A DNA stretch of 64,000 nt from Glutinoglossum americanum (GCA_020080175.1 JAGHQL010000049.1:62001-126000); one strand, 5' to 3'. Counted from the first letter of the stretch, positions 11,954 through 24,782 are shown. Numbers and translations are program-made. The notes: generated from the sequence alone by a model not told the origin.

Positions 11954-14840
11954 ATGCCGTCCCTGTCACTCTCTCCTTCTTACCTTCTCCCCGCCCTCTT
12001 TCTTCTCGTCTTTTTCTCCCGCCCGGCTCATGCATTTGGTGCTGGTAATATCGCTTCTCTGTCCAAGATCGAGGGGTCAAACTGGCGCCATGGGGATATT
12101 GAAGATACCCTGCTTACCCTACTCATCTCAAGGGCTGCTGGTGGCAAGAAATTCAGCAAGATGGATGTCAAGCGCGTCTACTTTGGCAACTGGCTAAGAG
12201 ATTACTCTCAGGCTGTTGATGTGGGGACGGTGAAGTACGTCAGTGCCGAAGCAATTAGAATCCTGGTAAGTCCACTCTCCGCCTGGCGTCATAAAATCAA
12301 GCCGAAATCTAAAACTTCGATTTCCCTAGCTTTGGGTCCTAGGTTTTCTCACTTTCGGCTACGCGACGAAGGAATTCGAAGTTACAACACAGCGTTTGGG
12401 ATGCTATCGCCCGGAGGAACACATTGGTATGCTTTCTATACTTCAGGTGACTACCCTAGTCTGACCGCAATATTAGATAATCCTAAGGATTATGCCGACA
12501 ACCTCGATGCTCGTCAATATGACACCCGTCTTCGTGGACCCGTTGATGAGCGTCGCGAACTCTCAATCAATCCTGAAACAGGATTGAAAAATTACATCGC
12601 AACGGAAGGCATTGGTATCGCTACCTCTGCTGAGCTGGTCCGTAACCTTTTTGGACGGAGCATTCAGTTAGGAAGGCAGTATGCGAGATCAAGGAACAAG
12701 GCCGATCTGTACGAAGCATTGCGTCTCCTGGGAACCGGTTGTCATTGTTTAGAAGGTTAGGAGCCTGCTAGTCATCCCCTCTAATTTCCGTACGCGGAAA
12801 CTAACTTTAATAGATTATTCCGCCCACTCAAACTATACAGAGCTGGCCCTGATTGAACTCGGTGAACGGAATGTCTTCCCACATGTGGGCCGTCGCACCA
12901 TGATGACATTACCGAATCGAGCCACCGTCTATCCAATTGTTACCGGTACTTTTGGTGGCGTTGACTTCCTACACTCAGTGATGGGCGAGTTTGACGATAA
13001 AGCCACTCAATCAGAAATCCAAGTATTGGAAGGCACCATTGAGGAGTCACAGAGCAGCGGCAAAGGACAATCTAGCATCTTACGAGACATCCTGAGCAAA
13101 CTCCCCTCTGGTTTGTTTAGTTCAGACCAAGATGCAGCGGGAAAAGCAGATGAATTAGAACAGAATGCCCAGGCCGCGCAATTCCAACAAACCCGCATCA
13201 GCCCACGCCAACCGGAGGAGTGGACCAGACAAATCGAGGAAATACAAAGGCAAATTTACCCCATATTAGAATGGCACGACGACCTCATGCAAAACATCTC
13301 CGAAGCTATCGAAAAGATCCCCGTAGTAAGTTGATCTTATACAAGGCCTTGGATATGGAAAACACTAAACCCCGTGGACAGCTTCCTGAACTAATCGAAC
13401 AAGTAACTGATGAGGTCAATGTATTCGTTTTCTCACTCCTGGCTCCTTTCGTCTTACCAATCATCAACCAAGTGAAAGCTGAGCTGGCAACTGGGTCATC
13501 GGAGATAATCCAGAGCAGCCAAGAGAAACAGCATATCGTTTTCCACAACGATAACTCCTCTGACCCAACCCACAGCATGCTTTCCAAAGGTACAGCTCCC
13601 ACGTATGTTCAAAGGGATACCCAGCGAGAGCTAACATGGATAGACCACTTTTCAAATATATTGAACGAACCGGCAGGTAAAATTGCAAGCGCAATTTTGA
13701 AATGGGTCGTGCCCCAGCTAATATCCTGCTGGGACGATGAAAGCGCTGATGTGGGTCGCACGCTCCAACGCATTGTGACGGGCGTATTTCATCACCCTTC
13801 TTTACGAGAATGGGGTGACGATGGTGCTGCAGATGGAAGGCGATTGATGTTTGGGGTAGTCGAGCAATGGTGGCGTGAGAAAGATGAGCGCGACCGTGAC
13901 TTCTTTCGAGATGCATTGAGTAGAGAAGGTGTACAGGCGGGAAGGAATCACAAGCAGGGCGTACATGATTCGGGGCATGGGTGTGGAAAGCCGCTCGCTA
14001 TGGCAAAGCCGCCTGGCAGCTCAAGCGCATTGGGCGGACCCGCCTCTGGCGCCATTTTAGGTAGCCTCTCCGGTGCTCTTGGAGGCGGTTCAGGTGGTTA
14101 TAGTGGTAAGCAATCTCACTCCGACGGAAGTGGTGGGGCTTACGGAGGTGTGGGCAAAATTGCTGGCGAAGCTGTTGGTGGTGGCGCTCTTGGTGGTATC
14201 GTCGGCGGAATCCTTGGTACCGCCGGCGCCGGATTGCTTGGGGATGCCTTTGGAGGTGAAAAAGAGAAGTCTCACACTACTAAAGGCTACGGCGGCGACG
14301 GGTCCTACACTCAGAGCTATACCGAGACTGGGCACTACAAGAGCCGCGAAGATGAAGGAGAACGGTATGGCCAGGCCAAGTACAGCCAGACGGCATACCA
14401 AAGCGGTGAGGGTAGAGAAGAATATTCTAGATATGAACAGGAGGGTCGTAGTGGTTACGGGAGCGGAGGTTACGGCTACGAAGAGAGAAGAGAGACTCGT
14501 CCAATGCATGGGGGAGGATATGAACAAACCACAGCGTCTAGTTATGGGAGACCAGATGGCGGATACGGGGCAGAAGTTAGGACTGAAAGAGTAACACCTG
14601 GTGGCGGGTACTACTCTGAGACAAAGTGAGCTATATGCTCATGGTTCTAGCGACGCCTTTGCTAATCTCTTCTCAAGGACACATGAAAGTTCGCATGGAA
14701 CAGCATCTTACGGCCACAAGGAGGGTGGCTATGAGAAGGCAGAACGCAAGAAGAAGGAGAAGAAGGAGAAGGAGAAGAAGAAGAAGGAGAAGGAGAAGGA
14801 GAAGAAGAAACAGAAGAAGTACAGTTACGGAGAAGAGGGA

Positions 14841-14872
<32 letters not shown>

Positions 14873-15032
14873 AGAGAGTTCTAAGGGTTATGGGAAATCC
14901 AAAGGCTACGGCTATGGAGGAGGAGGATATGGGAAGAAGAAAAAGAACTATGAGGAGGAAGAGGAGGAAGAGGAGGAAGAAGAGGAGGAGGAGGAGGAAG
15001 AGGAAGAGGAAGAGGAAGAGGAAGAGGAAGAG

Positions 15033-15064
<32 letters not shown>

Positions 15065-15080
15065 GGAGGAGGAGGAATAG
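11954..15080 (+). CDS. het-c: Het-C heterokaryon incompatibility family protein
   Basis: Exons 11954-12265, 12330-12426, 12477-12755, 12814-13325, 13382-14625, 14678-15080; 948 aa, the usual size. A signal peptide precedes the conserved FGAGNIASLSKIEG. Other Het-C hallmarks follow: GSNWRHGDIEDTL, KRVYFGNWLRDYSQAVDVGT, DNPKDYADNLDARQYDTRLR, and a segment matching the GTFGGVDFLHSVMGE region. The second half is Gly-rich and Gly/Tyr-rich. The last exon encodes a Lys/Glu block, then 42 consecutive Glu up to the stop. In Neurospora, allelic het-c differences trigger death of fused cells; the wider family is glycine-rich and secreted or membrane-associated. Exon phases all agree. The last intron is the least certain; without it the protein would stop at 14629 and lose the charged tail. 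Confidence 0.92.
14952..15077 (+). repeat. GAG/GAA repeat coding 42 glutamates
   Basis: 126 bp of GAG and GAA codons, partly a pure GAGGAA hexamer array, ending at the het-c stop codon. A shorter Glu run and a Lys/Glu tract lie upstream between about 14750 and 14880. Confidence 0.95.
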
Positions 15081-15450
15081 GAGAGGGATCATTGACGGGC
15101 CAGACCGTCTTTAATAACACCCTGTTACCTTAGGGACTAGTTCTGCTAGCCACATCTCGTGGACTAAAGTTTACTACAGTTTCGAATCTAGGATATTTCC
15201 TAGCACAAGAGATTCAAGAGATTTATTTACCGCTTCCGCATTAATATTTGACGGGCCTATCTAGCAATTGCCGCGCAAGCGAATCCCCCTTTAACTCGCC
15301 GCGCCCATTGGACCAGACACACTCAGACCTCGTAGAGTTAGAAAAGCGAACGTATGCATTTCGTCATCGATACGATGGTGGTGACTAAGCCCAACGCAAA
15401 ACATGCCCATAAAAAAAAAAAACCAAACTTTTTGAGGTTTCCAACACTCT
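15081..15450. other. Convergent 3' region
   Basis: Downstream region shared by het-c (+) and the ketoreductase (-). It has an A12 run near 15411-15422. No gene seen. Confidence 0.55.
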
Positions 15451-17028
15451 CTACTTCCCGCCCAACTCCCTCTCCAACTCCAAAATCTTCCTCGCCGTAT
15501 CTCCAAACGTAGCCTCCGGCGTCCTAGTCGGCTTCCCGAATAACTTCTCCGCCTCGCTCACATCGAGCTGCAGTACCGGCGGCGACTCGTCCAGATCCTT
15601 GGATACGACACGGCCCTCCAGCTCGGGCACCTTGCGCAGGACGTCAGCAGCTAGCTGGGAAGTGTAGCGCGAGCCACCGATGAGTAGCCGCTTGTTTGCC
15701 GCTCCGGGGGTGGTGAGGGCGAGGATGTGGGCGTCGACCACGTCGCGGACGTCGATCTGGAAAGGGGTTAGGGGGTGTTAATTTAAGTATTGTTTTTTCA
15801 GGGGGAAGGGGGGGGATGGATATGGTGGGAAACGTACGTATGACGGGAAGCTTGTGGGTGAGACCTGGTCTGTCGAACCGTTGAAGAAGGAGTAGACGAT
15901 GGCAGATGTGTAGTTTAACTTGTTGATGTCGGAGACGTAGTGGATGGGCGGACCGAATATCAGGCAAGGCAGGAATACCGTCACGGTGTAGCTGGGCTTT
16001 TCCTTCTCGACGTAGTCCCAGAGGGCCTGCTCGGAATATTTCTTCGAGGTGGCGTAGCTGCTGAAGTAGTGATTTGCTGCGCGGGCTTCTTCCACGGTGG
16101 TCTGTTGAGCTGTTAGGCTGCGCAAGTGGGTGGAGAGTTTTGGGACACTCCACGTAGGAAAGGGATAGGAAACATACCGGGAGCCAGTCTTTGTGGGTGA
16201 AGACCCGCCCAGTGATATGCTCGGCGTTGCCGTATGTGATAGAATTGACGGAGCCGGTTACGACGATGCTCTTAAGGTTCTTGCCGTATTTGCTAGCCGA
16301 TTTAAGGAGTTCGAGGTTACTAGTGGTTCACCGTTAGTATCCCCACCCTCTCACAGGCGAAAAGGATATTTGAGGGGAGGGGGAGGGCTAGGGTATCTGG
16401 GCGAGGGTACTTGGTGAAAAGGGATTTTTGGAAAAGAGGAGTTAGAAAGCAACCAAAAAAAAAAATACTCTTAAATAATTTAACCTTGAAAAAAGCGCAC
16501 AAAACACGACTTCTAGGAAGCAATTGCAAACACGCTACAACCGCTCTTCAGCTATTTACTGAAGAACCAGAAGAGCAGACTAAATACGCAAAGACGGAAG
16601 AAATCAGCAACCTACCCCTTAACAGTCGGCTCCAAAAAATCTTTATCAAAATCTTGATTGGTAGGACTCGGCATCGGCGCCGCAATATGCAATACATAAT
16701 CAAAGTCTCCCTCCTTGAGCGCCTCGTCCCACGCCCCTTCTTTGGTATAATCAGAGACATTGACGAATGTAACTTTACCCTTCCACTCCGGGTGCACGGA
16801 GAGGAGCTGATCGCCGTAGATGTCCCTGCGGACACTGCCTACGACTTCGTGGCCCTCCTGTTATTACCATTATACTCACATCAGCATATCTAAGTTCCTG
16901 GTTATCCGAGTGGAGGAGGACATTGCTGTGGGGAGAATTGGGACCGAGAGAGGACGTACCTTGACGAGGGAGTCGACGACGTGTGCGGCGACGAAGCCGT
17001 TTGCACCGGTGACGAGTGTCTTGGCCAT
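15451..17028 (-). CDS. NAD(P)-dependent ketoreductase, extended SDR (GRE2/dihydroflavonol-reductase-like)
   Basis: Exons 17028-16960, 16857-16616, 16319-16178, 16101-15838, 15756-15451; 340 aa, normal for the family. The Rossmann nucleotide-binding motif TGANGFVAAHVV is at the N-terminus and the catalytic Tyr-x3-Lys is in SSYATSKKYSEQ. Family segments such as YVLHIAAPMPSP and DVRDVVDAHILAL are present. It likely reduces a carbonyl (aldehyde or ketone) with NADPH in the cytosol; the physiological substrate cannot be read from sequence. All exon phases agree. Intron 2 is 296 bp, longer than its neighbours. It converges on het-c. Nearby genes do not suggest a pathway. Confidence 0.9.
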
Positions 17029-19155
17029 ATTGGAAGGTTTGCTTTGTAAGATATATGCTACTCAAGGACGGGATCGGAAGTGATGCTCGCGTGGAATACT
17101 AAGAGGTGCTGCCGGGAAGATGCTGTGCGATTGAAACGAAAAGCCCAAAGAGAGAATGGGCCAATTTATGCCATCGATACGGCAAAGGAGCCCATCGTGG
17201 ATATGGTCCCAGGGGCAGTCCTGACAGACATTTGACTAAGCTCTGTCTTTCCGGCCGCTGTCAAGTTAATCAGCGCCAATGCTGCAGCCATCCCACAGTA
17301 TCCGAGAAAAAAGCAAATGCTCCAAGAAGAACCGAATAGCTTGCACCGCGTTAGAATCGCAACGATCCTGTTGGCAGCGACGTGACGTCATTGTGGTGAT
17401 TTAATCCTGACATGTTCGCTGACTAAACGTGCGGAGGTTTGGTTTGGCGCATCTCGGAGAGCTCCGCTACCGTGTATCCTTGGAGATTCACATGCTCCGG
17501 ACATTCGACCTCATCGCAATAATCCATCGATCTATCGTTGGTTGTCGCGCTTGGGTCCGGTAACAGTAGGGGTAGTTGAGGAAGGAAGGCCGGTTTCTAT
17601 CTCTGTTTTAGAGCCGCAAACAGCCTGAGCATGTGCCGGTTGGCGGAGCTACAATACTACTTACACACGAGCCTCTTCCTCCGACGCCTTGCGCTGATCT
17701 TGATACACACCCAGTACTGCTGCTGCCTAAGAGTCGCAAAGTTGTAAATACGCCGTACCCAACCGTACCCAGGTCTGGCATCGGAGCAAATGGTTGCACA
17801 TGTGCTCCGTTGTCACCATCGAAATACGCGATTGGCTCCTCCGGGTTCCAACTCCAGCTCCTCGCGACTCCCTGTTTATTTCCCACCACCGTCTTCCGAC
17901 CGTCAGCGTCATTGATGTGACGAATACGGAAATACGGGATTGATGGGGAGTCCTCCGAGGACTTAGGACGAATCAAGTGTCCTCGTGAGGATAGCGCGGT
18001 CCTTTGTGGCACGCAGCTTGTGACCTCGACGGTCGGACAATCCCAGCCTTCCCAGGATGGATTTAATTGCGGAGGGGGCTAAGCGTAAGGCGGAACAAGA
18101 TGGACCCCCAAGCGGCGTGGGATGTGCTCTGTTCGGTGCTAGCCGAGGCCAAGGCCTGCGGAGGAATGTTCAAGACCCTTCGAAACATCAATCCCTCACT
18201 CAGCTGCGCCGCCTTGAGGAGAGCCGTGATGTCCTCGGGCAACCTGACTCTCTAGGGTGTTGTCTCTGCCTGTCCATCCTAGCTTGCGCAAATTCCAGAT
18301 CCCGAGGGTTTTCCGTGGCGGTCTCGAGCCACCCGAACGAAAAGGAAGTTCTGTGGTGTATGTTGTATACTTGGTGCGATGGATAGGGTACTCCATTTCC
18401 CTATCCGTTCAGCTGGTTAGCGAGCGAATAGGCACATGTACCATCATCCGTGATTGCCGCAACCACCAAAAGATTATCTACCTCTTTATCTCCCACAGCG
18501 ATAACAGCGCGCAAACAGAAAAGCAAACAATACATAGCTGTAGTGGAGATAATGAGGCAACCAGCCGTCGCAAGAAGCCGGATCTGACGAACGCAAGCGA
18601 CCATTTCGTTCGTTGCGAAAGTAAGCCCTAATCCCAATATTGATGCGACGGGAGAAAGGCAAAAAGGCAACCTCTGATGTGGGGCGATAGACCCATAGTC
18701 CTTGGCGAGACCGTAGCCAAGAAGGACCTATGGTTGTGAGACCCAAGCGCCTGGCGCCATTCGCCCTCAACTAGGACAGCCTTGGTGGTGTAAGGACCGT
18801 TTGGTGATGCTCCCGGCACGCAGAGCTCGCTGTTGGCTAGTGACACTTCATTGCAGAGAACGGGCCACCTCGCCGATGTACTTTTTATATATTTTACATC
18901 ATGCTCTCGTTCGAGTCACAGTACTCTAAAGTATTACTAAATCCAGATGTATTGGGAAAGAAAAAACATATGGAAAGCGCACTAGCTCCAAGTCACCTAC
19001 ATACTCCATAGTATACATCGTGAACCGTTTACGCCTGGAAAAGTTATCAAATCCCGCTATAACAAAACCAACATAAATAAGCAAAGTCGCAAAGAGTACA
19101 AGAGAAGGTAAAAGGAGAGAAATGGATGAGTAAATACGTAATAAATGAATGGGAT
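17029..19155. other. Gene-poor spacer
   Basis: About 2.1 kb with no gene I can support. A minus-strand frame at 17608-18012 (134 aa) and small frames at 18398-18846 have some protein-like stretches but no recognisable domain and no consistent splicing. They could be a decayed or lineage-specific gene. Confidence 0.4.
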
Positions 19156-19887
19156 TTAATAGCGGCCGAAAGAGGGCCGCCGGCGTACATAAAAATCATC
19201 CATCGAGGAACCATAGCTGTTTCGATTATAAAATCCTTGTTCGCTCCCGAAGCTATCCTCGCTCCCGTAAGAGCCACTTCCCCACCTACCACCACCATAA
19301 CTATTGCCACGCCCATATCTTATACCCGGGGGCATCGGGGATATCGGGCCATGAGCCCCTTCGATAAATCGCTGCCCTCCCATACCATGCTGGCCACTGC
19401 GGTGCATCCCGTTCATCCCGCGGCCAAATTGACCCCCTCCCATACCGTCGAGCTGAACGACTCCGTGATCCCCTGCGGGGTTGCTGAGCCCGTGGTTTAT
19501 GGGTGGCGGCAGCATGCCGCCGCTATGCATTCCGTTGTTGAAGTTTCCTGGAGGAGGAGGAGGCGGCGGCGGGGGTGGCGGAGGTAGAACGCCGCCCATA
19601 TGGCCGTGGCCTCCCATAGGGCCCATAGGGCCCATGTGGCCCATGTGGCCCATGTGGCCCATGTGGTCCATGTGGCCCATACCCACGGGCATGCCCATGC
19701 TCATATCCATTGATTGGCGATATGGCACCAACATGTCATCCCTGGAGTAGAGGCCGTCACGATATCTGACGTGCCGGAATCCTCGACTCCCAGGCCGGAT
19801 AAAAGACAGGCGCTTGTGCCCTGGCTCGCCTGGATAACGAGACCCCCGCGCGATTATATCCGACGTGATGATCTCCGGCAAGCACAT
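19156..19887 (-). CDS. Gly/Met/Pro-rich repeat protein, function unknown
   Basis: Single frame of 243 aa beginning MCLPEIITSDIIARGSRYPG. Residues about 65-95 are Met/Gly/His repeats (MGHMGHMGPMGP type), followed by a run of 12 prolines (residues about 102-113) and a Gly/Ser/Tyr/Arg-rich C-terminus ending RRRPSFGRY. No enzyme domain is visible. The composition suggests a disordered RNA-binding, scaffold or surface protein, but none of these can be shown. The basic, non-repetitive first 60 residues argue that this is a real gene. An upstream exon cannot be excluded. Confidence 0.55.
   Translation of the reverse strand: MCLPEIITSDIIARGSRYPGEPGHKRLSFIRPGSRGFRHVRYRDGLYSRDDMLVPYRQSMDMSMGMPVGMGHMDHMGHMGHMGHMGPMGPMGGHGHMGGVLPPPPPPPPPPPPGNFNNGMHSGGMLPPPINHGLSNPAGDHGVVQLDGMGGGQFGRGMNGMHRSGQHGMGGQRFIEGAHGPISPMPPGIRYGRGNSYGGGRWGSGSYGSEDSFGSEQGFYNRNSYGSSMDDFYVRRRPSFGRY
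19613..19682. repeat. 9-bp tandem repeat, coding Gly-His-Met/Gly-Pro-Met
   Basis: CCCATGTGG-type units are repeated about seven to eight times with small changes. They encode the Met/Gly/His repeat of the protein at 19156-19887. Confidence 0.9.
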
Positions 19888-22801
19888 ATTTACTTTTAGC
19901 GTATAATGCTAACCGTTCGGGGGCGTCAGCGTTGGTGGCGCCCTGGTCAGGGCAAGACGACCTAAGTCGTTGGACAACTTGAAGCGAACCGAACCTTGCC
20001 CACAGGTCGCTTTGAAATGGTGAGGCGACAAAGAGGATTTAACTAGTGAATAGTGAGGGATCGGGTTTTGCCCGACTTCAGAGGGGCGACCAACGCATTA
20101 AGTATTCAGAGACCCCGGAAAGGATAAACCAGCATAACCAGGCCCCCCACCTTTCAGCCTCAAGAATTGGAAGGATTGCCTGTGTCATGCAATCTGACGG
20201 CTTCGAGCAAACATCCGTTGCGCTATCTCACAATCGACACCTTCTCAAGTCAAAAGTGCCTGTGCTCATATCGACTACTAGCGTGGTTTGCCCCGCCTGT
20301 AAGCCTCAACTCTAAGGGAGGAATGCAATAGGCTGCGGTCCTGAGGCTGTGGAAGGAACGGGGCTCTCGATCCCTTGGTACGATGCTGTGAGGTTGATTT
20401 CTTAGGGGCTTTGAGAGCGTCGTGCGTATCGACGAGTAAAAATGACACGAAAATCATCGGGTTTGAGACGTGCATCCTGGCCCGCGCATGCACCGCATCG
20501 CAGCGGTGAACCACACCTGCATCCCAGAACCCAGGAAGGTCTGTCACTTTACTGCGCTCGGCATCCCACCCTTAGAGGCGCCATAGCATGCACGACAGCA
20601 GCAGGTTGGCCCAATTCCGTCGCTCGCCTTGTCCATCGTAGGCACCCGCGCTTTCTGGAAACACTACCCTGTAGGTCCTTGTTGCAGAAAGGCGGAGAGA
20701 GCGGATCTCCAGAACACTGCCTCACACAGTATAGATACCCAGAAGGTCAAATAAGCTTTGACATTTCATACATCGAAGTACCTAACGCCTCCTCTAAGCT
20801 GTGTGACGGAGATAAGTTCGACCCCGCTCGATACCGCCCCAGATGCCTGAACGACATTCCCAATTTTAATTACGAGAGAATCGGTGTGGAACCGTAGCAC
20901 ATGGCCCCCGGATTCGAACGCCAACGCGTCAGTGCGGGCGGGTTTTCTGAAGCCGAATCTACTTGATTCCTAGCGCGGTAACTAGACATCGTCGTGAAGC
21001 CTTGCAAAGTGTCAAGGTCACAAGCGATTGGATTTTGGGCAAGCTCTGGGCGGTTTCTCTCATTCGGGGTTTCTCCACGTAACGTGACCAGTCTTGATGA
21101 AAACGTAACTCGCTGTTCTCGACCAGACCCACAGGCCGATCTAGGCTTTTTGCCTGGAGCTTATAGGTTGATATGGGCAGCAATTGGTAGATGCGAATAT
21201 GGTGTTGAGTAAAAAGATCGGCATCTGTAGCCTTATGTGTGAGAACGGTTAGGCCGTAAATCCCGCACATTGTGACTAATTTGCTGAGCGAATTTGGAAC
21301 TGCCAGATCAAGTCCCGCTCCCACTTTGTGACACCAAAGACTCACAAAATTTGGCCATCGACATTGGAAAGGGTCTCCCCGATCTTTTGCCAGTATCGGG
21401 GTTACGACCCCGATGTTCAAGCCAATTGACAGAGCGCATAGTGGCCCCTCCCGAAGTTTCGGGATTCTTCAGTGTAGAAAGATTTCTGATGCCGCAATAT
21501 CCGAACAATTGTCTCTGTTCCAACACGCCGCATCTTTGATAGTCGTGAGTAAGATGCTGTGACGCACACACCTGTGGACTCTGGAGTCACGCAGCACCCC
21601 TACTATGTTCGGGCTTGCTTCCAGAGGAATCTGACTTCATATTAGTGACCGCAGCAAGTGAGATGGCTAGAGTAAGCTGTTGGCTTGTCGAGTAACCCCG
21701 TTTTTTGGGTGGTGGTACCGGAAAATAGTGCATTCGGGATACCCATGACTCCGTTGTGAGAATAATTGGAGAGCATTCACGACGAGGCTCGGTAAACCCT
21801 ACTAATCATGCGTCAAGGCAAACCGGTAAACGCATCTCTGATAATTAATCCGATAAGAGCCCATACATAGAGAATGACGCAGGAACGAGGCTATTGTGCT
21901 TGTCGTATTTGGCTATTGAAGAGTCCCATTGCCCGGACCCTTGCTATCTCCCAAGTTCCTAGTATAGTTTCCAAAATGCTCTATGATATCCTTGGAAGGG
22001 AAAACTACGAAAAGAAATGAGGTAATAAGATAGATGGCAGTTATGCTTGGTGTAATCAACACAGCGGTCGAGGATGTGGGGAAAGCCACAAGGTCATTCA
22101 CGCCAGCAAGTAGAAAACCATACCAAACTGCAATACCCAGGACCAATTGCTAAAAACCATCACAGAAAATATTTTCATTTCTCCAAGCTAGGAAAGTTCC
22201 GCGATTGAGATCTTAGCGTTGTTCGGACTAGTAACGCCATCCATAATCGCCGTTCAGCGAGCTAGTCTGACACACCTTGTCTGCAGAAAGGGATTACAGG
22301 TTGCGGTGCTAAGTCAAGTGGGAAGTCTAGCTGTCAGGTATCACGCATGATACTAGGAAATGAGGACAGGAGTATATCAGGAATTGCGATTCGCACGATA
22401 AGAGAGTTGCCGCCGATTAGACGAATAAGGTTGTGAAATGATTGCAGTGAGGTTGACTTCAAGGCGAGGTCAAAATGTCCTTGGGTCCAGAACGACTCGG
22501 CCCCAATCTCAATCAGGCCAATATCCGACCTCAACCATAATGAACTAGGCAGAAGAAGGACAACATTTACTGGTGGTCTATGGTAGGGCAGGTGCAAACA
22601 TCCTGTCAAAATCAATCATGCCAAAAGTGGAATAGCAGTTAGAAAGGTTGTTGTGTGCGCTTTATTTATTTAGGTCTTGGCATAAGATCTCATCCAAGAC
22701 ATTTAACGATGCAGTGTTTTCTTTGCTTCAGAGATACAGCCAATTGTCCTAAAGAGATGCCGAAATAGAGAATTGGCGCCCGAGAACAATTGCCTGGTGT
22801 C
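19888..22801. other. Gene-poor spacer, 2.9 kb
   Basis: No gene that I can support. Two minus-strand frames, 21913-22146 and 22334-22615, contain hydrophobic stretches that look membrane-like, and one at 20959-21420 is 153 aa; none shows a known domain. A tRNA-like T-loop word near 20905 does not fold into a tRNA. Confidence 0.4.
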
Positions 22802-24782
22802 ATGTCGTACCAACGCCTTCTCCCTGCGCAGTCTACCTTGAGAATCCTGCTCAGACCGACGCTTCTCTCGACTGCTTCCGCAAAACAATTGTGGCCGCTG
22901 GCTGCCGGCCAGTATCGATGTTACTCAACTGGAACAAATGAACCGACTGGGAAATCTTTCAAAGGCCAGTTATATGATAGTACGGCCCAGAGACTGGAGA
23001 GGGAACGGGCGGAACAACGGAGATTTGCTGAGGAGAGAGGCGAGAGCTCCAAAGGGCGTCCCGCAGCTGTAACGTTTGGTATACATGATGCAGTTTGTTG
23101 ATCCTCCCTCTATAGCACCTACGCTAAACTATGTATAGTAATCTTAACGACCGCCTTGACATGTTACTACTTCGGAACATTAACTCCGGCTCCTCCTTCC
23201 AATGCTTCTACTACGCCCATAGCCGCCTCACAACCTCCACAGCACAACATAGCTCCAGTAAACCTCCAAGCCGCATGGGCAGATTTCGTGACCATTTTGG
23301 GAGTGGAGAACGTGTCTACAGAGAAGAGCGACCTTGAATATCATTCTAGGTCAGAGTGGTCTTCGCACACGACAGCTTCAGAAGAACTTCCCTTCCTCAT
23401 CGTATACCCAGAGACAACAGAAGATGTCAGCAAGGTCATGAAAATCTGCCATAAGCGGAAAATCCCTGTGACCGCATTTTCGGGTGGCACCAGCATAGAA
23501 GGGAATTTTGCCCCTACTAGAGGCGGAATTTGTATTGATTTTCGACGCATGGACAAGATCTTGGCATTGCACAAGGATGACTTAGATGTTGTCGTGCAGC
23601 CAGCGATGGGATGGGAGGTCCTCAATGAAGAACTGGCGAAGAACAATCTATTTTTCCCACCTGACCCGGGCCCTGGGGCTATGATCGGCGGAATGGTGGG
23701 TACCGGCTGTTCAGGGACAAACGCATATCGTTACGGAACAATGAAAGACTGGGTCCTTTCGCTGACAGTTGTAATGGCCGACGGAACTGTCATCAAAACT
23801 CGTCAACGACCCAGGAAGTCTAGCGCAGGATACGACCTAACAAGACTATTTATCGGAAGCGAAGGTACCCTAGGCCTTGTGACGGAGGCTGTGCTGAGGG
23901 TGACTGTCAGACCCAAGAGCGAGAGTGTCGCTGTCGCCAGATTCTCCACCATCCGCGATGCTGCAGAGTGTGTTGCCAAAGTAGTCGGGGAGGGCATACC
24001 TATTGCCGCAATAGAAGTACTAGATGATGTGCAAATGAAATGCATTAACGCAAGTGGGACAACCTCACGGAACTGGAAAGAAGAACCAACTCTTTTTTTT
24101 AAGTTCGCTGGTACTGCATCAGGGGTGAAGGAACATGTGGGGCTTGTTCAGAAGATCTCGAAATCGAATGGTGGTAAGTCTTTTGAGTTCGCACGGAGCG
24201 AGGCCGAGATGCACGAACTCTGGAGTGCAAGAAAGGAAGCCCTTTGGAGTGTGATGGCTATGAGAAGAGATGATGGTGATCACGTCTGGACGACAGACGT
24301 TGCAGTCCCTATATCAAGGCTGCCCGATATTATTGAGGAAACAAAGGCAGACATCGCACGAAGTGGACTTGTTGGGGCAATTGTGGGGCATGTTGGTGAT
24401 GGCAATTTTCATTGTAGGTCTTTCCATCTCCATCTGTAGTTGAAGCTAATGGTCTCTATAGCGATCTTGCTGTTCAACGATAAGGAGCGAAAAGCCGCGG
24501 AGGAGGTTGTTCATAGGATGGTTAGGCGAGCTGTCGAGATGGAGGGGACAGTGACTGGGGAGCATGGTGTAGGTCTGGTCAAGAGAGACTATCTCAAGCA
24601 CGAGTTGGGCGAGAGCACAGTGGATGCAATGAGAAAAGTGAGCAGCAGTCCTTGTTCAGCCTTTAAAATAGTTGCTAACATAGTCTCTCCTGCGATAGAT
24701 CAAGCAAGCATATGATCCTCTCTGTTTGCTAAATTGCGATAAGATTGTACGTGTCGAGAAGTCACTAGAGAAAGAATGGTAG
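22802..24782 (+). CDS. DLD1: D-lactate dehydrogenase (cytochrome), mitochondrial
   Basis: Exons 22802-23078, 23139-24413, 24462-24637, 24699-24782; 603 aa. It oxidises D-lactate to pyruvate with FAD and passes electrons to cytochrome c. The N-terminus is Arg/Ser/Leu-rich like a mitochondrial presequence. A hydrophobic anchor (AVTFVILTTALTCYYFGTL) is created by joining exons 1 and 2. The FAD-binding domain shows PETTEDVSKVMKIC and FSGGTSIEGNF; the C-terminal oxidase domain shows GHVGDGNFH and EHGVGLVKRDYL, which carry the metal/FAD-site His residues of the family. Phases agree at every splice. It appears intact. Glycolate-oxidase-type homologues share the fold, but the anchor and presequence favour DLD. 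Confidence 0.93.

Noticed and set aside
14625-15120. Long Arg-rich and Leu-rich frames overlapping the het-c tail
   Set aside because: They are the other reading frames of the GAG/GAA repeat.
17608-18012. 134-aa minus-strand frame containing TVGYGVFTT, which recalls a potassium-channel filter
   Set aside because: No flanking membrane helices and no other channel features; taken as chance.
19481-19750. Gly/Trp/Pro-Met frame on the plus strand
   Set aside because: Antisense shadow of the Met/Gly/His repeat protein.
20890-20950. tRNA-like T-loop word (GTTCGAATC on the minus strand)
   Set aside because: The flanking five bases cannot pair as a T-stem and no acceptor or anticodon arm fits upstream.
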